Origin: Prosthecobacter debontii
GTDB lineage: Bacteria; Verrucomicrobiota; Verrucomicrobiia; Chthoniobacterales; Chthoniobacteraceae
NCBI GenBank assembly: GCA_945861385.1
Contig: CAMAUI010000018.1
Location: 1-52,737 of the forward strand
DNA: 52,737 nt
Reading direction: 5' to 3'
The notes under the pieces are model-generated. The model worked only from the letters and a program-made list of their open reading frames with translations. It had not been told where the DNA came from and did not search any database. The position numbers and the translations under genes were made by a program. Shown piece after piece: positions 39,482-48,316 of the stretch. Numbering within the stretch: position 1 is the stretch's first letter; each line of letters starts with the position of its first letter.

Positions 39482-42400
39482 ATGCCTGGGGAAAAAACTT
39501 CCATCCGAATTCTGCATCTCGAAGACAGTGATCGCGATGCCGCGATGGTGGCCGACCTGCTCGACGTCGAGGGCGGGAGCTACGAGTTCATCCGGGCCGC
39601 AGACCGGAAGCAGTTTGAAGCGTTGCTGGAACAGCCTGGGTTCGACCTCATCCTCTGCGACTTCAATCTTCCGGATTTCGACGGCCTTTCCGCGCTGAAG
39701 CTGGCGAGGAACAAATACCCGGGAACGCCCGTCATTCTCGTTTCCGGGGCGATCAATTCCGAGGAAGCGGTGGAATGCTTGAAAGCCGGCGCGACCGACT
39801 ACCTTCTCAAGCAGCGGCTGGAGCGGCTGCCTTCCGCCGTTGAGCGTGCATTGAAGGAAGCCCGAGTGGAGAAATTGCGCGAAGCTGCCGAAGCGGCTCT
39901 GCGCGAGAGCGAAGAGCGTTTCAGGCAACTTGCCAACACTATTGATGAGGTTTTCTGGCTGACGGATCTGGCGAAAGCCGAACTGGTTTACGTCTCGCCT
40001 GGCTATGAGGCGCTTTGGGGGCGGACACGCGCCTCGCTCCACGCATCTCCGCGCGAGTGGCTCGAAACCATCCACCCGGAAGACCGTGAGCGAGTTCTCG
40101 AAGCCGCATTCAACAAACAAATTACCGGCGAGTACAATGAGGAATATCGCATCGTCCGCCCTGACGGAGCAATCCGCTGGATCCATGACCGGGCCTTTCC
40201 GGTCAGAAATCAAATGGGCGAAGTCTATCGGATCGCGGGCGTGGCCCGCGACATCACGAACAGCAAGCTGGCGGAGGAGGTCCTGCGCGCGTCAAACGCG
40301 CGTTTGGCCGATCAGGCGAAGATGCTATCGAGCTTGCGGGATGCGGTGGTCGCACGAGACCTCGATCAGCGCATCTACTACTGGAACACCGGCGCCGAGC
40401 GGCTCTACGGGTGGACGGCACAGGAAGCGTTCGGGTGCCCGGCAAATACCCTCCTCCACAGTGACTTTGAAGCCTCCGAGCCGATGAAAGAGCTGCTGCG
40501 GACGGGCGAGTGGACAGGTGAATTGAGCCAGCGGCACAAGGATGGGTCCGAGATCATCGTTGAGTCTTTTTGGAGTCTCCTGACTGATGACTCGGGCGAG
40601 CCGACAGGTGTTCTCAGCATCAACACCGATATCACCGCGCGCAAGCATGCTGAACAGGCGCGGATCGAAAGCGAGAAGTTTGCACAGGCATCGCTGAATG
40701 CTCTGGGCGCACATGTGGCGGTGCTCGACGAGCGGGGAGTCATCATCGCCGCCAACCGCTCATGGCGGGAATTTGCGCGCATCAACGATGGTGCCCCGGC
40801 GCGCACCGTCGAAGGGGTGAACTATCTGGAAGTATGCGAGCACGCGGAAGGAGAAGGCGGCGAGGACGCGCGCCGTGTCGCCGCGGGCATCCGTGCCGTG
40901 ATACGCGGGGAGACGGGCGAGTTCGTCCTCGAATATCCCTGCCATTCCCCGGAGGAGCAGCGCTGGTTCCTCTGCCGTGTCACGCGTTTTCCAGGCAATG
41001 ACCAGGTGCGCGTGGCAGTGGCACACGAGAATGTGACCCTCGTAAAACAGGTGCAGGAGCAGCTCGATGAATCCAAAGAGACCTTCCGAACCCTCGCCCG
41101 CGTTGCGCCGGTGGGGATCTTCCGGATGGATGACAAGGGACGCTGCAACTACGTGAACCGGCACTGGCGCATGATGACCGGGCTTTCCGAAGAGCAGGCA
41201 CTTGGCGAGGGATGGAGCCTTGCCATCCATCCCGAGGACCGTGCGCGTGTGCGCGGGGAGTGGAATGAGGCGGTGAGCGGGGCAAATCCGTTCCGCTCAG
41301 GGTTCCGCCTCCAGAAACCGGATGGCACAGTCGCCTGGGTCATCGCGGAGGCGACGCAGTTGGTGGCCGCGGATGGATGGCTGCTCGGCTATGTCGGGAC
41401 GGCCTTCAACATCACCGAGCAAAAGCAGACCGAAGCCGTGCTGCGCTCGCTCTCGACCGAGGCGGCCGGGCTGACCGGCGAGGCGTTTTTCCAATTCATC
41501 GCCGGGCGGCTGGCCGGCATCCTCGGCGTCGAGCTTGGCTTCATCGGTCGTCTGGATGAGGAACAGGACGACGCCATCCGCACCCTTGCGTTTTCGATTG
41601 ATGATCAATTGGTGCCGAACTTCCACTACTCACTGGCCGGAACGCCGTGCGAAAACGTGATCGCCAAGGATCTTTGCATCTACCCGTCGGACGTGCAGCA
41701 GCAGTTTCCCCGCGACACGATGCTGGTGGAAATGGGCATCGCCGCATACGGGGCCATCCCGCTCCACCGCTCATCCGGGGGGGCGATGGGACTGCTGGGG
41801 ATCATGAGCCGGCGCCCCCTTCGCGATCCAAAACACGTCGAAGCCACCCTCAAGCTCTTCGCGGTGCGCACCGCCGCGGAGATCGAGCGGCAACGCTCCA
41901 TCACCACCCTCGAACAAACGGCGCGTGAACTCACGGAGGCGAAACTGGCCCTCGAGGCGGAGCGCACGCAGTTCGCCGGACGGGTGGCGGAGCGGACGCG
42001 GGAACTGAGCGTGGCCAACGCGGAACTCAAAAGCGCCAACCGGCTCAAGAGCGAATTCCTCGCCAACATGAGCCACGAGCTGCGCACCCCGCTCAATGCA
42101 ATCCTCGGCCTGAGCGAGTCGCTGATGGAGCAGGCCGGCACGCTCACGCCGCGGCAACTCCGATCCGCAACGACCATCCACTCCAGCGGGCAGCATCTGC
42201 TCGAGCTCATCAACGACATTCTCGACCTTTCCAAAGTCGAGGCCGGCAAGCTCGAACTGCACCCCGAACCGGTGAATGTGGAGGAGCTGTGCCAGTCCTG
42301 CCTCGGATTCGTGAAAACGCAGGCGACGAAAAAGCAAATCACCGTCGCCTGCGAAAATTGCAAATCCGTGGGGAGCATCCATGCCGACCCCAAGCGCCTC

Positions 42401-43456
42401 AAGCAGATCCTCGTGAACCTGCTCACCAACGCGGTGAAGTTCACCCCCGAAGGCGGCAGCATCGGCCTGATCGTTGATGCCTTCCCGGACGAGGAGATGA
42501 TCCGCTTCACCGTATGGGATACCGGCATCGGCATCACGCCGGAGGATGCGGCGAACCTGTTCCAGGCCTTTACGCAGATCGACTCGGGCCTGAACCGCTT
42601 GCAGGATGGCACGGGTCTCGGGCTGGCACTGGTCGCGAAACTGGCCGACTTGCACGGCGGCAGTGTGGCTCTGAGCAGTGAACCAGGCCGGGGCAGCCGC
42701 TTCACGGTGACGCTGCCGCTCCCGGCGGAAGCCCCTGATTCTGCCCCGCCCGGGAGGGATGTGCCCCGCGCGATGATCATCGAGGACGATCCCAACCTGG
42801 CCGCGATGCTCGGACAATACCTCACTGATCTTGGATACCGCACCATCCTGCTCGGGCGGGGCGACCAAGCCATGGCTGCGATTTTGCGCGAGATGCCCGA
42901 TGTGATCCTGATGGACATCCATTTGCCCGGCATGAGCGGCTGGGATGTGCTGAAACAAATGAAGACGCATCCGGAAATGCATGCGGTCCCTGTTCTGGTG
43001 GTCACCGGCGTGAATGAACCGGAAAGATCCCGGGCGCTCGGCGCTGCCGGGCATTTGACCAAGCCATTCACGCCCGATCAATTCGTCGATTTTTTCGAAC
43101 GCTCCATCGGTCGCCCCGTGTCCCCTGCCGAGCCGGAAGCTCCCCGGCCCTCGTCCGCGGACGGTCCGCTCACCCGAGGCCGCGCTTTCCACTTCATGCC
43201 CGTCGGAGCGGAGATACTTCCCGATGACATCACAGGCTACGGGATCATCATCAACCACGAGGACATGGAGGCTTGGGAGCATTTCGATCCGGGTCGCAGC
43301 CGGGTCGTGTTCGATCTCATCCATTGCAGGAAATCGAAGGCGGAAGTTCGTGCCATGGCCCAACTCGCTCTCGACCTCGATCATGGCGTCATGCCGCTTG
43401 AGAATCCCAAAGACCATCGCCAGTCCCAGCCCCGTACCTGCTTCACCCTTGGTTGA
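39482..43456 (+). CDS. Hybrid histidine kinase: REC-PAS(x4)-GAF-HisKA-HATPase-REC, with aberrant antisense-derived C-terminus
   Basis: 1324 residues as an open frame. Receiver 1 (about 5-130; LILCDFNLPDFDG). PAS/PAC units at about 140-270, 270-390, 395-530 and 530-650. A GAF domain (about 660-800) is followed by a coiled segment, HisKA (FLANMSHELRTPLNA, His864), HATPase (LLTNAVKFTPEGG, DTGIGI, DGTGLGLALV) and a C-terminal receiver (AMIIEDDPNLAAML, Asp near 1144 in VILMDIHLPG, TKPFTPDQ). Beyond about residue 1220 (after FFERSIGR) the frame has no family sequence: its last ~95 codons are the antisense of the opposite-strand kinase, ending at 43456. The natural stop codon appears lost near 43150-43175. 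No membrane segment is visible, so it is cytoplasmic. Confidence 0.92.
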   Translation: MPGEKTSIRILHLEDSDRDAAMVADLLDVEGGSYEFIRAADRKQFEALLEQPGFDLILCDFNLPDFDGLSALKLARNKYPGTPVILVSGAINSEEAVECLKAGATDYLLKQRLERLPSAVERALKEARVEKLREAAEAALRESEERFRQLANTIDEVFWLTDLAKAELVYVSPGYEALWGRTRASLHASPREWLETIHPEDRERVLEAAFNKQITGEYNEEYRIVRPDGAIRWIHDRAFPVRNQMGEVYRIAGVARDITNSKLAEEVLRASNARLADQAKMLSSLRDAVVARDLDQRIYYWNTGAERLYGWTAQEAFGCPANTLLHSDFEASEPMKELLRTGEWTGELSQRHKDGSEIIVESFWSLLTDDSGEPTGVLSINTDITARKHAEQARIESEKFAQASLNALGAHVAVLDERGVIIAANRSWREFARINDGAPARTVEGVNYLEVCEHAEGEGGEDARRVAAGIRAVIRGETGEFVLEYPCHSPEEQRWFLCRVTRFPGNDQVRVAVAHENVTLVKQVQEQLDESKETFRTLARVAPVGIFRMDDKGRCNYVNRHWRMMTGLSEEQALGEGWSLAIHPEDRARVRGEWNEAVSGANPFRSGFRLQKPDGTVAWVIAEATQLVAADGWLLGYVGTAFNITEQKQTEAVLRSLSTEAAGLTGEAFFQFIAGRLAGILGVELGFIGRLDEEQDDAIRTLAFSIDDQLVPNFHYSLAGTPCENVIAKDLCIYPSDVQQQFPRDTMLVEMGIAAYGAIPLHRSSGGAMGLLGIMSRRPLRDPKHVEATLKLFAVRTAAEIERQRSITTLEQTARELTEAKLALEAERTQFAGRVAERTRELSVANAELKSANRLKSEFLANMSHELRTPLNAILGLSESLMEQAGTLTPRQLRSATTIHSSGQHLLELINDILDLSKVEAGKLELHPEPVNVEELCQSCLGFVKTQATKKQITVACENCKSVGSIHADPKRLKQILVNLLTNAVKFTPEGGSIGLIVDAFPDEEMIRFTVWDTGIGITPEDAANLFQAFTQIDSGLNRLQDGTGLGLALVAKLADLHGGSVALSSEPGRGSRFTVTLPLPAEAPDSAPPGRDVPRAMIIEDDPNLAAMLGQYLTDLGYRTILLGRGDQAMAAILREMPDVILMDIHLPGMSGWDVLKQMKTHPEMHAVPVLVVTGVNEPERSRALGAAGHLTKPFTPDQFVDFFERSIGRPVSPAEPEAPRPSSADGPLTRGRAFHFMPVGAEILPDDITGYGIIINHEDMEAWEHFDPGRSRVVFDLIHCRKSKAEVRAMAQLALDLDHGVMPLENPKDHRQSQPRTCFTLG

Positions 43457-44503
43457 AAAGAAAGGCTCGAAACAGCGCTCCCGAACTTCCTCAGGCATGC
43501 CTTTGCCGGTGTCTGCCACTTCGATGAGAACCTGGCCCTGATCCCGGCGTGAGCGGATGGTGATGACGCCGCCGCTCGGCATGGCGTCCACGGCATTGAA
43601 AACCAGATTCATCAACACCTCGCGCAGTTCCGGGCCGCTGCCTGCGACATTCGGTAATTTCTCCAGCTCAAACGCCACTTCGATGTTCAGCCCCATTGCT
43701 TGCGCCTGGGTGCGCCACTTTGGCTGGGAGAGCTTGGCTGCTTCGCAGACCAGCTTGTTCAGATCGAGCGCCACAAAGACATCGCTCTCCTCGCGAGGCC
43801 GGTAGAAATCCCGCAGGCGGGCCACGACATGCGTCGCATCACGCCCGGCTGTGAGCATGATTTTCAGATATTCCCGCACCATTTCCGGATCGCGCAGCGA
43901 GCGTTCGTCGCCGAGAAGCAGCTCGCTGTAGCCGATTACCGAGACCAAGGCGTTGTTGAAATCATGCACCACCCCGCTGGCCATCTCGCCAAAGGCGCGG
44001 AAGCGTTCGCGCTGCACGACCTGGTGCTGGCTGTCCCGCAGTTCCTTGGTCCGCTCGGCGACCTTTTCCTCAAGGAGCACATTCTGGTTCTGGAGTTCGA
44101 GGTGGAGGAATCGGCTGCGGAGCACCCCGCGAATCCGCATGAGGATTTCCGCGGAATCGAGCGGCTTGTGCAGGATGTCCGTGGCACCGGCGGCGAGTGC
44201 CTTGCGCTTGTTTTGCGGCGTGGCGGAGCCGCTGAGCACGATGATCGGGAGCACAAGATTATCCGAATGGGTCGTACGGATCTGAGTGATCAGATCGACA
44301 CCGTCCATCTCCGGCATGGCGAGATCGGTGATGATGACATCCGGCGGGTGCGTCACTATTTCCGTCCTGACGTCCAGCGGGTTGCTGAGTTTGCGAATAT
44401 TCGCGAAGCCCAGACGGTTCAGGATGTTTTCGAGCAGGCAGAGATTACTCACCTCATCATCCACCATGAGGATGCGTGCCTTCCGCAGGGAGTCTTCTTT
44501 CAT
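41771..44503 (-). CDS. REC-HisKA-HATPase kinase with truncated second receiver, reading through into antisense
   Basis: The genuine part is 44503 to about 43165 (roughly 446 residues). Receiver 1 has VDDE and phospho-acceptor Asp60 in VIITDLAMPEMDG; a coiled linker leads to HisKA SGVVHDFNNALVSVIGYSELL (His180), HATPase N-box LVFNAVDAMPSGG, DTGKGM and GTGLGLAMV, then the start of a second receiver (LHVLVVDDDPVACDVIGKYL) that breaks after about 40 residues (SGERTV). From there the frame continues some 460 codons to 41771, but this is only antisense of the plus-strand hybrid kinase. HDFNNAL-type kinases of the NtrB class often work with a C-terminal receiver; here that domain is incomplete. ATG at 44503, 21 bp after the receiver gene. 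Automated callers may drop this gene because of the 1.7-kb opposite-strand overlap. Confidence 0.8.
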   Translation of the reverse strand: MKEDSLRKARILMVDDEVSNLCLLENILNRLGFANIRKLSNPLDVRTEIVTHPPDVIITDLAMPEMDGVDLITQIRTTHSDNLVLPIIVLSGSATPQNKRKALAAGATDILHKPLDSAEILMRIRGVLRSRFLHLELQNQNVLLEEKVAERTKELRDSQHQVVQRERFRAFGEMASGVVHDFNNALVSVIGYSELLLGDERSLRDPEMVREYLKIMLTAGRDATHVVARLRDFYRPREESDVFVALDLNKLVCEAAKLSQPKWRTQAQAMGLNIEVAFELEKLPNVAGSGPELREVLMNLVFNAVDAMPSGGVITIRSRRDQGQVLIEVADTGKGMPEEVRERCFEPFFSTKGEAGTGLGLAMVFGILKRHDAMIEVESELGHGTNFRLRFPAMDEIEHDPAATRIEMLPSLHVLVVDDDPVACDVIGKYLRSDGHEVESAASGERTVRGRGPGSFRLGRGHGATDGAFEKIDELIGREWLGQMPGSAERPGSFRFIHAGDHQNRDRMHFRMRLHLFQHIPAAHAGQMDVHQDHIGHLAQNRSHGLVAPPEQDGAVSKISEVLSEHRGQVGIVLDDHRAGHIPPGRGRIRGFRRERQRHREAAAPAWFTAQSHTAAVQVGQFRDQCQPETRAILQAVQARVDLRKGLEQVRRILRRDADAGIPYGEADHLLVREGINDQADAAAFGGELHRVGEQVHEDLLEALGVGMDAPHGFAIFAGDGDLLFRRLRFHESEAGLAQLLHIHRFGVQFELAGLDFGKVENVVDELEQMLPAGVDGRCGSELPRRERAGLLHQRLAQAEDCIERGAQLVAHVGEEFALEPVGAFEFRVGHAQFPRPLRHPSGELRALRLEGQFRLREFTRRLFEGGDGALPLDLRGGAHREELEGGFDVFWIAKGAPAHDPQQSHRPPG

Positions 44504-44524
44504 TGGCGAGGAAGTGGTTCTGCC

Positions 44525-44920
44525 TTACGCCACGGCATGCACGGGTTGGCCCAGCAGGCGTTTCACGGTTCGATTGAGGGCTTGCGGGTTCACTGGCTTC
44601 GAGAGGAAGGGCATCCCCCCACGCATGACCGCATCGTCCGCAGCCTCATTGGGCGAGACCAGTGAGGTGAGAAAGAGAATCGGCACTTTTTCAAAGCGCG
44701 GATCGGCACGGAATTCGGTCGCGACTTCACCGCCGTCTTTTCCAGGCATGTCCACATTGAGCAAAATGAGATCCGGCTGGAATTTTTCCGCGGCAGCCAA
44801 GGCTGCGTAGGGGCGATTCTCGATGCACACACGGTGATCGCCCAGTTTGACGAGGAGCATTGCCACCAAGCGGCTGATGTTCGGGTCGTCGTCAACAATG
44901 AGGATGCGGGATTGATTCAT
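44525..44920 (-). CDS. Receiver-domain protein with Asn at the phospho-acceptor position
   Basis: 131 residues from the ATG at 44920 (MNQSRILIVDDDP); a GTG at 44926 is also possible. It is a single receiver: acidic pocket IVDDDP, switch residues FLTS, and LSKPV with the conserved Lys. Where the family has DLILLDV it reads DLILLNVDMPGKDG, so Asn55 replaces the phospho-acceptor Asp and an Asp follows two residues later. It may be a pseudo-receiver with a phosphorylation-independent role or mimic an active state. It is the first gene of the minus-strand pair with the REC-kinase and is transcribed divergently from the LuxR-type regulator. Confidence 0.9.
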   Translation of the reverse strand: MNQSRILIVDDDPNISRLVAMLLVKLGDHRVCIENRPYAALAAAEKFQPDLILLNVDMPGKDGGEVATEFRADPRFEKVPILFLTSLVSPNEAADDAVMRGGMPFLSKPVNPQALNRTVKRLLGQPVHAVA

Positions 44921-44978
44921 GACCACTCAAGTCAGCGGATTGCGTTCCATTGGCGGGTGGTCATACTCCTCAAATTGT

Positions 44979-44998
44979 GCTCAGGGTTTTTACTGAGC
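44979..44998. promoter_or_regulatory. Short inverted repeat in divergent promoter region
   Basis: GCTCAG (44979-44984) and CTGAGC (44993-44998), separated by 8 bases, lie between the divergent receiver gene and the LuxR-type regulator. It could be an operator for a dimeric regulator. Evidence is symmetry only. Confidence 0.3.
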
Positions 44999-45015
44999 GC
45001 TGACAACCCGTGCCG

Positions 45016-45693
45016 ATGGCAGGAAGCATTCTCAATACGAAAAAACTACGGATATTGCTGGCTGACGACCATGTTGTGGTGAGGGCGGGGCTTCGCCGTT
45101 TGTTGGAAAGCGAGCCAGCATGGTGCGTTTGCGGTGAGGCTGGAACCGGCTCGGAAGCAGTCGCCCTCGCGGGGCAACTCAGGCCCGACGTCGCGATCCT
45201 CGATATCTCCATGCCCGAACTCAACGGACTCGATGCCACGCGCCGGATCAAGCGATCCTCGCCCAAAACGGAGGTGATCATTTTCACCGGACAGGAAACC
45301 GAGGAACTCATCGTGCAAGTCTTTGAAGCCGGCGCGCGCTCCTACATCCTGAAGACCGATCTTCAGACCCATCTCTTCGAGGCGATTCGTTGCGCCGCCA
45401 TTCACAAGCCCTATTTCACATCCGCGACTGGCGAGGTTGTTTTCGCGAAGTTCCTTCGCCGCCGGGGCAACCGTGCGGAGGACTCAGGGCAGCAGAGCCG
45501 CCTGAGCGTCCGCGAGCGGGAAATCGTACAGGTTCTGTGCGAAGGCCTGAGCAACAAGGCGGCGGCGGCGAAGCTCGGCATCAGCGTCAAGACGATTGAA
45601 ACCCACCGTGCCACGGTAATGAAAAAGCTCGGCCTGAAAGCATTCAGCGAGATGGTCCGCTATGCCATCCGCAACAAGATCATCGAAGCGTGA
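45016..45693 (+). CDS. NarL/LuxR-family response regulator
   Basis: 225 residues from the ATG at 45016; GTG at 45010 adds two residues. N-terminal receiver: LLADDHVVVRAGLRRLL (DDH typical of NarL), phospho-acceptor Asp in VAILDISMPELNG, and YILKTDLQ with the conserved Lys. C-terminal LuxR/GerE helix-turn-helix: LSVREREIVQVLCEGLSNKAAAAKLGISVKTIETHR. It is a DNA-binding transcription factor likely controlled by one of the nearby kinases; the inverted repeat upstream may be its own site. Ends 19 bp before the convergent stop of the vWA gene. Confidence 0.94.
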   Translation: MAGSILNTKKLRILLADDHVVVRAGLRRLLESEPAWCVCGEAGTGSEAVALAGQLRPDVAILDISMPELNGLDATRRIKRSSPKTEVIIFTGQETEELIVQVFEAGARSYILKTDLQTHLFEAIRCAAIHKPYFTSATGEVVFAKFLRRRGNRAEDSGQQSRLSVREREIVQVLCEGLSNKAAAAKLGISVKTIETHRATVMKKLGLKAFSEMVRYAIRNKIIEA

Positions 45694-45712
45694 CCCGCTG
45701 CCTATGCGCCAC

Positions 45713-48316
45713 TCACCGGCGCTCCCGCCAGGTGCGGCGGCGGAGGAAGATGTCGAGCGGCATCAGCATGAGCGCGGCTGCGAGGAACCAGTCGGTGAGG
45801 TCGCGGCGTATGGATGTCGCGTGCGAGGGGCGCGCAAAAACCTCGCCGGGTTTGGGGTCGAAGCGGCCGGAGGTGGCGGCTGCAATTTGCGAGAGCAATA
45901 TTTCGTCCGTCCCGTCCGAGAGGAATTCACGCGGATAGCTGCGGGTGTGCGCGAGCGCGACGCCGCCGTCGGGCAGATCCGGCGAGCTGACGTTGATGAC
46001 GGTGGTCCCATCGCGCGGAAGTTCCAGCGCGGCTTTGTAGCTGCCCGGTGCATTTTGGATCGCGGTGACCGACTGGGTTGCATCGTCCGGAGTCCTGGCG
46101 GTGATCGTGATGGGGAGGCGGTCGCGGAATGTTCCGCCCGGTGTAAGCGCGTCAATTTGCAGCTCGAGCCTGTCTCCCGTCTCGCGGCGCACCACATCGA
46201 ACGCGGCGGCGCTTTCTTTTCGCATGAGGCCGCGGACCACCTGGGTCCAAAATTTCCCGTAGCCGGGCCACGCGAGCCACTCGCCGGCCCAGCGGGCCTT
46301 TGCGTCGCTGGTGAACGCCGCGGCCTGGCCGAGGCCGTGGCGCCATGTCGCGAGGAGCGGCTCGCCGCGCTCGGTGGCGAGGAGAATTTCCGCGGTCGGC
46401 TTTGGCTTGGTGGCGTTGTAGCCGAGCAGCAGCGGGCTTTGCGCCCAGTCAATGCCATCGGTCATCGCATTCCTGATCACGCCCACGGCCAGCGTCGGTT
46501 CCTCGATGAGGGAGCTTTGCGCGACCTTCATCGTCTCGGTGGAAAAAATCTGCGGCAGCGTGGTCGCGTCGCTCGTGAGGTAGAAGCGTCCAAGCCCGCG
46601 CTCGGCGAGCTGCCGCAGGAATGGCGTGTCCTTGTCCTGCTCCGAGCCGAGGGCGACGACGCTGGTGGTGATTTTTGAAGCGGCCATCGCGCTCACAAGG
46701 TCAAGCGCCGTTCCGCTGCCTTGCGCGCCGTCCGCCTGTTCGCCCGCGGTCTTCTCCTCGGCGTCCGCGGCGTCGGAAAAAAGGATGACGTGCCTGATGC
46801 GGGCGTTCACTTCGCGCAGCGCCTGCGAGGCCTCCGCTAGCGAGGTGTAAATGTAGATGCCACCGCCGCCCGCGGTGATGGCGAGGATGCGCTGGGCGAT
46901 GGGTTCCTTTGCGCCGTGGCGCGCGAGTGCGGCGATGACGTGCGAGCGCGTGTCCACCGCGAGGACACCGAAATAATCACGTGGGCCGAGCACATTGAGG
47001 GCGAGCGCGGCCCCCTGCGCGGCGAGTGACATTTTTGTCTGGCCGGAGACCAGCGCGGTCATCGAGCCGGAGCGGTCGAGCACGATCAGCAGCGCGACGG
47101 TGGGAAGTTCCTGCCGGTCGTTGTGCTCCATGCGGACGGGCAGCATCTGCTCGATCGGCGTGCGGAAATAGCCGCCGACGCCGAAGCTGTTCTCGCCGCC
47201 GAGGAGCAGGAATCCGCCGCCGAAATCCTGCACCCACCGGCGATAGAGGTCCATTTGTTCGCGGTTGAGCGTGAGCGCGGAGACGTCGCTGAGAATGAAA
47301 AGATCGAACTGCTGAAGGTCTTCGAGGGAGCGGGGTGCGCCGCTCGGGCCGCGCAGGTCCACGGCGATCCGGCTCGCGCGCAAGGCCCCGGCGAGCGGGC
47401 GCGCTTTTTCGATCTCACCGTCCACGAGCAGGACGCGCGGCTGCCCGCGCAGGCTGGCGACGGCGATGCCGCGGTTGTTTTCGAGAATGGTGTCCGCGGC
47501 GGCCGTGACGGCGACTTCGTAGCGCACGAAATTCCCGTCTGGCCGCAGGCCTGGCGCGGAGAAGGAATTGTCGCCCGGCTTCAATTCCACGTCGCGTTCG
47601 GCAACCAGGAACTGGCTCTGGTACACGCGGACCTTCGCGGTGGTGGCGACGTTGCTGCGGAGATTTGCCGTGAGGTCGAACGGCTCGCCCTCCTTGAGTC
47701 TTGCGGGAACATCCACGCGGGCGACCAGCACCTCGGGCCGCCCGGCATTGCGAAGCGGAACCGTCCAGACCTCGACGCCGGCGCGATGGAGGCGCGCGGC
47801 GGCGGCGGCGGCGTGGCCGGCGGTGTCATTGCCATCGGAAAGCAGGATGACGCGCCTGGATGCGCCCGCTGGGAAAAGCGCGCTGGAAAAATCGAGGGCG
47901 GCCCCGATGTCGGACGCATCGGGGGATTCCGCCGCGGGCCATTCGAGCAGCGGTGGATCGGAAGTGACCGGCTGAAGGAGCGCCGGGCTGGCCGCGAAAG
48001 TGACGATGCCCGCGCTGTCCGCGCCGCCGCGGGCCGAAAAAGCTTCGCGGATGAATCCGCGGGCTGCGGCCCCGGCTTCTGGGCTGACGCTGGCAGAGCG
48101 GTCCGCGACAAAAAAAACCGCAACGCCCGATGAAGGCAGCAGTGCGCGGACGCCGGCCATCGCGAGCGCGAGCAGCAGGAGAATCAGCGAGCGCAGGAGG
48201 AAGCACGTCCGCCGTTGCGCGGGGGTGAATGATGCGAGCGAACGGCGCTGGGCGAGCGTGAGCACCGGCAGTGCGGCGAGCAAAAGCAGGAACCACGGCT
48301 GGGCGAGTTCAATCAT
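45713..48316 (-). CDS. Membrane protein with vWA domain and glutamine amidotransferase-like region
   Basis: 867 residues from the ATG at 48316 (MIELAQPWFLLLLAALPVL), overlapping the upstream gene by 4 bp (ATGA). Two N-terminal and one C-terminal membrane segments (WFLAAALMLMPLDIFL) frame a large extracytoplasmic or cytoplasmic part: an atypical first vWA-like region (VAVFFVADRSASVSP), an amidotransferase-like segment (RVLLVDGE, FGGGFLLLGGENSFGVGGY), a vWA domain with MIDAS-like LIVLDRSGSMTALV, and a C-terminal beta-rich region. It belongs to the BatA/vWA proteins encoded next to DUF58 genes, which may be assembled or regulated by MoxR AAA ATPases. Its last ~115 bp exist as a second, orphan copy at 36004-36118. 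Confidence 0.9.
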   Translation of the reverse strand: MIELAQPWFLLLLAALPVLTLAQRRSLASFTPAQRRTCFLLRSLILLLLALAMAGVRALLPSSGVAVFFVADRSASVSPEAGAAARGFIREAFSARGGADSAGIVTFAASPALLQPVTSDPPLLEWPAAESPDASDIGAALDFSSALFPAGASRRVILLSDGNDTAGHAAAAAARLHRAGVEVWTVPLRNAGRPEVLVARVDVPARLKEGEPFDLTANLRSNVATTAKVRVYQSQFLVAERDVELKPGDNSFSAPGLRPDGNFVRYEVAVTAAADTILENNRGIAVASLRGQPRVLLVDGEIEKARPLAGALRASRIAVDLRGPSGAPRSLEDLQQFDLFILSDVSALTLNREQMDLYRRWVQDFGGGFLLLGGENSFGVGGYFRTPIEQMLPVRMEHNDRQELPTVALLIVLDRSGSMTALVSGQTKMSLAAQGAALALNVLGPRDYFGVLAVDTRSHVIAALARHGAKEPIAQRILAITAGGGGIYIYTSLAEASQALREVNARIRHVILFSDAADAEEKTAGEQADGAQGSGTALDLVSAMAASKITTSVVALGSEQDKDTPFLRQLAERGLGRFYLTSDATTLPQIFSTETMKVAQSSLIEEPTLAVGVIRNAMTDGIDWAQSPLLLGYNATKPKPTAEILLATERGEPLLATWRHGLGQAAAFTSDAKARWAGEWLAWPGYGKFWTQVVRGLMRKESAAAFDVVRRETGDRLELQIDALTPGGTFRDRLPITITARTPDDATQSVTAIQNAPGSYKAALELPRDGTTVINVSSPDLPDGGVALAHTRSYPREFLSDGTDEILLSQIAAATSGRFDPKPGEVFARPSHATSIRRDLTDWFLAAALMLMPLDIFLRRRTWRERR

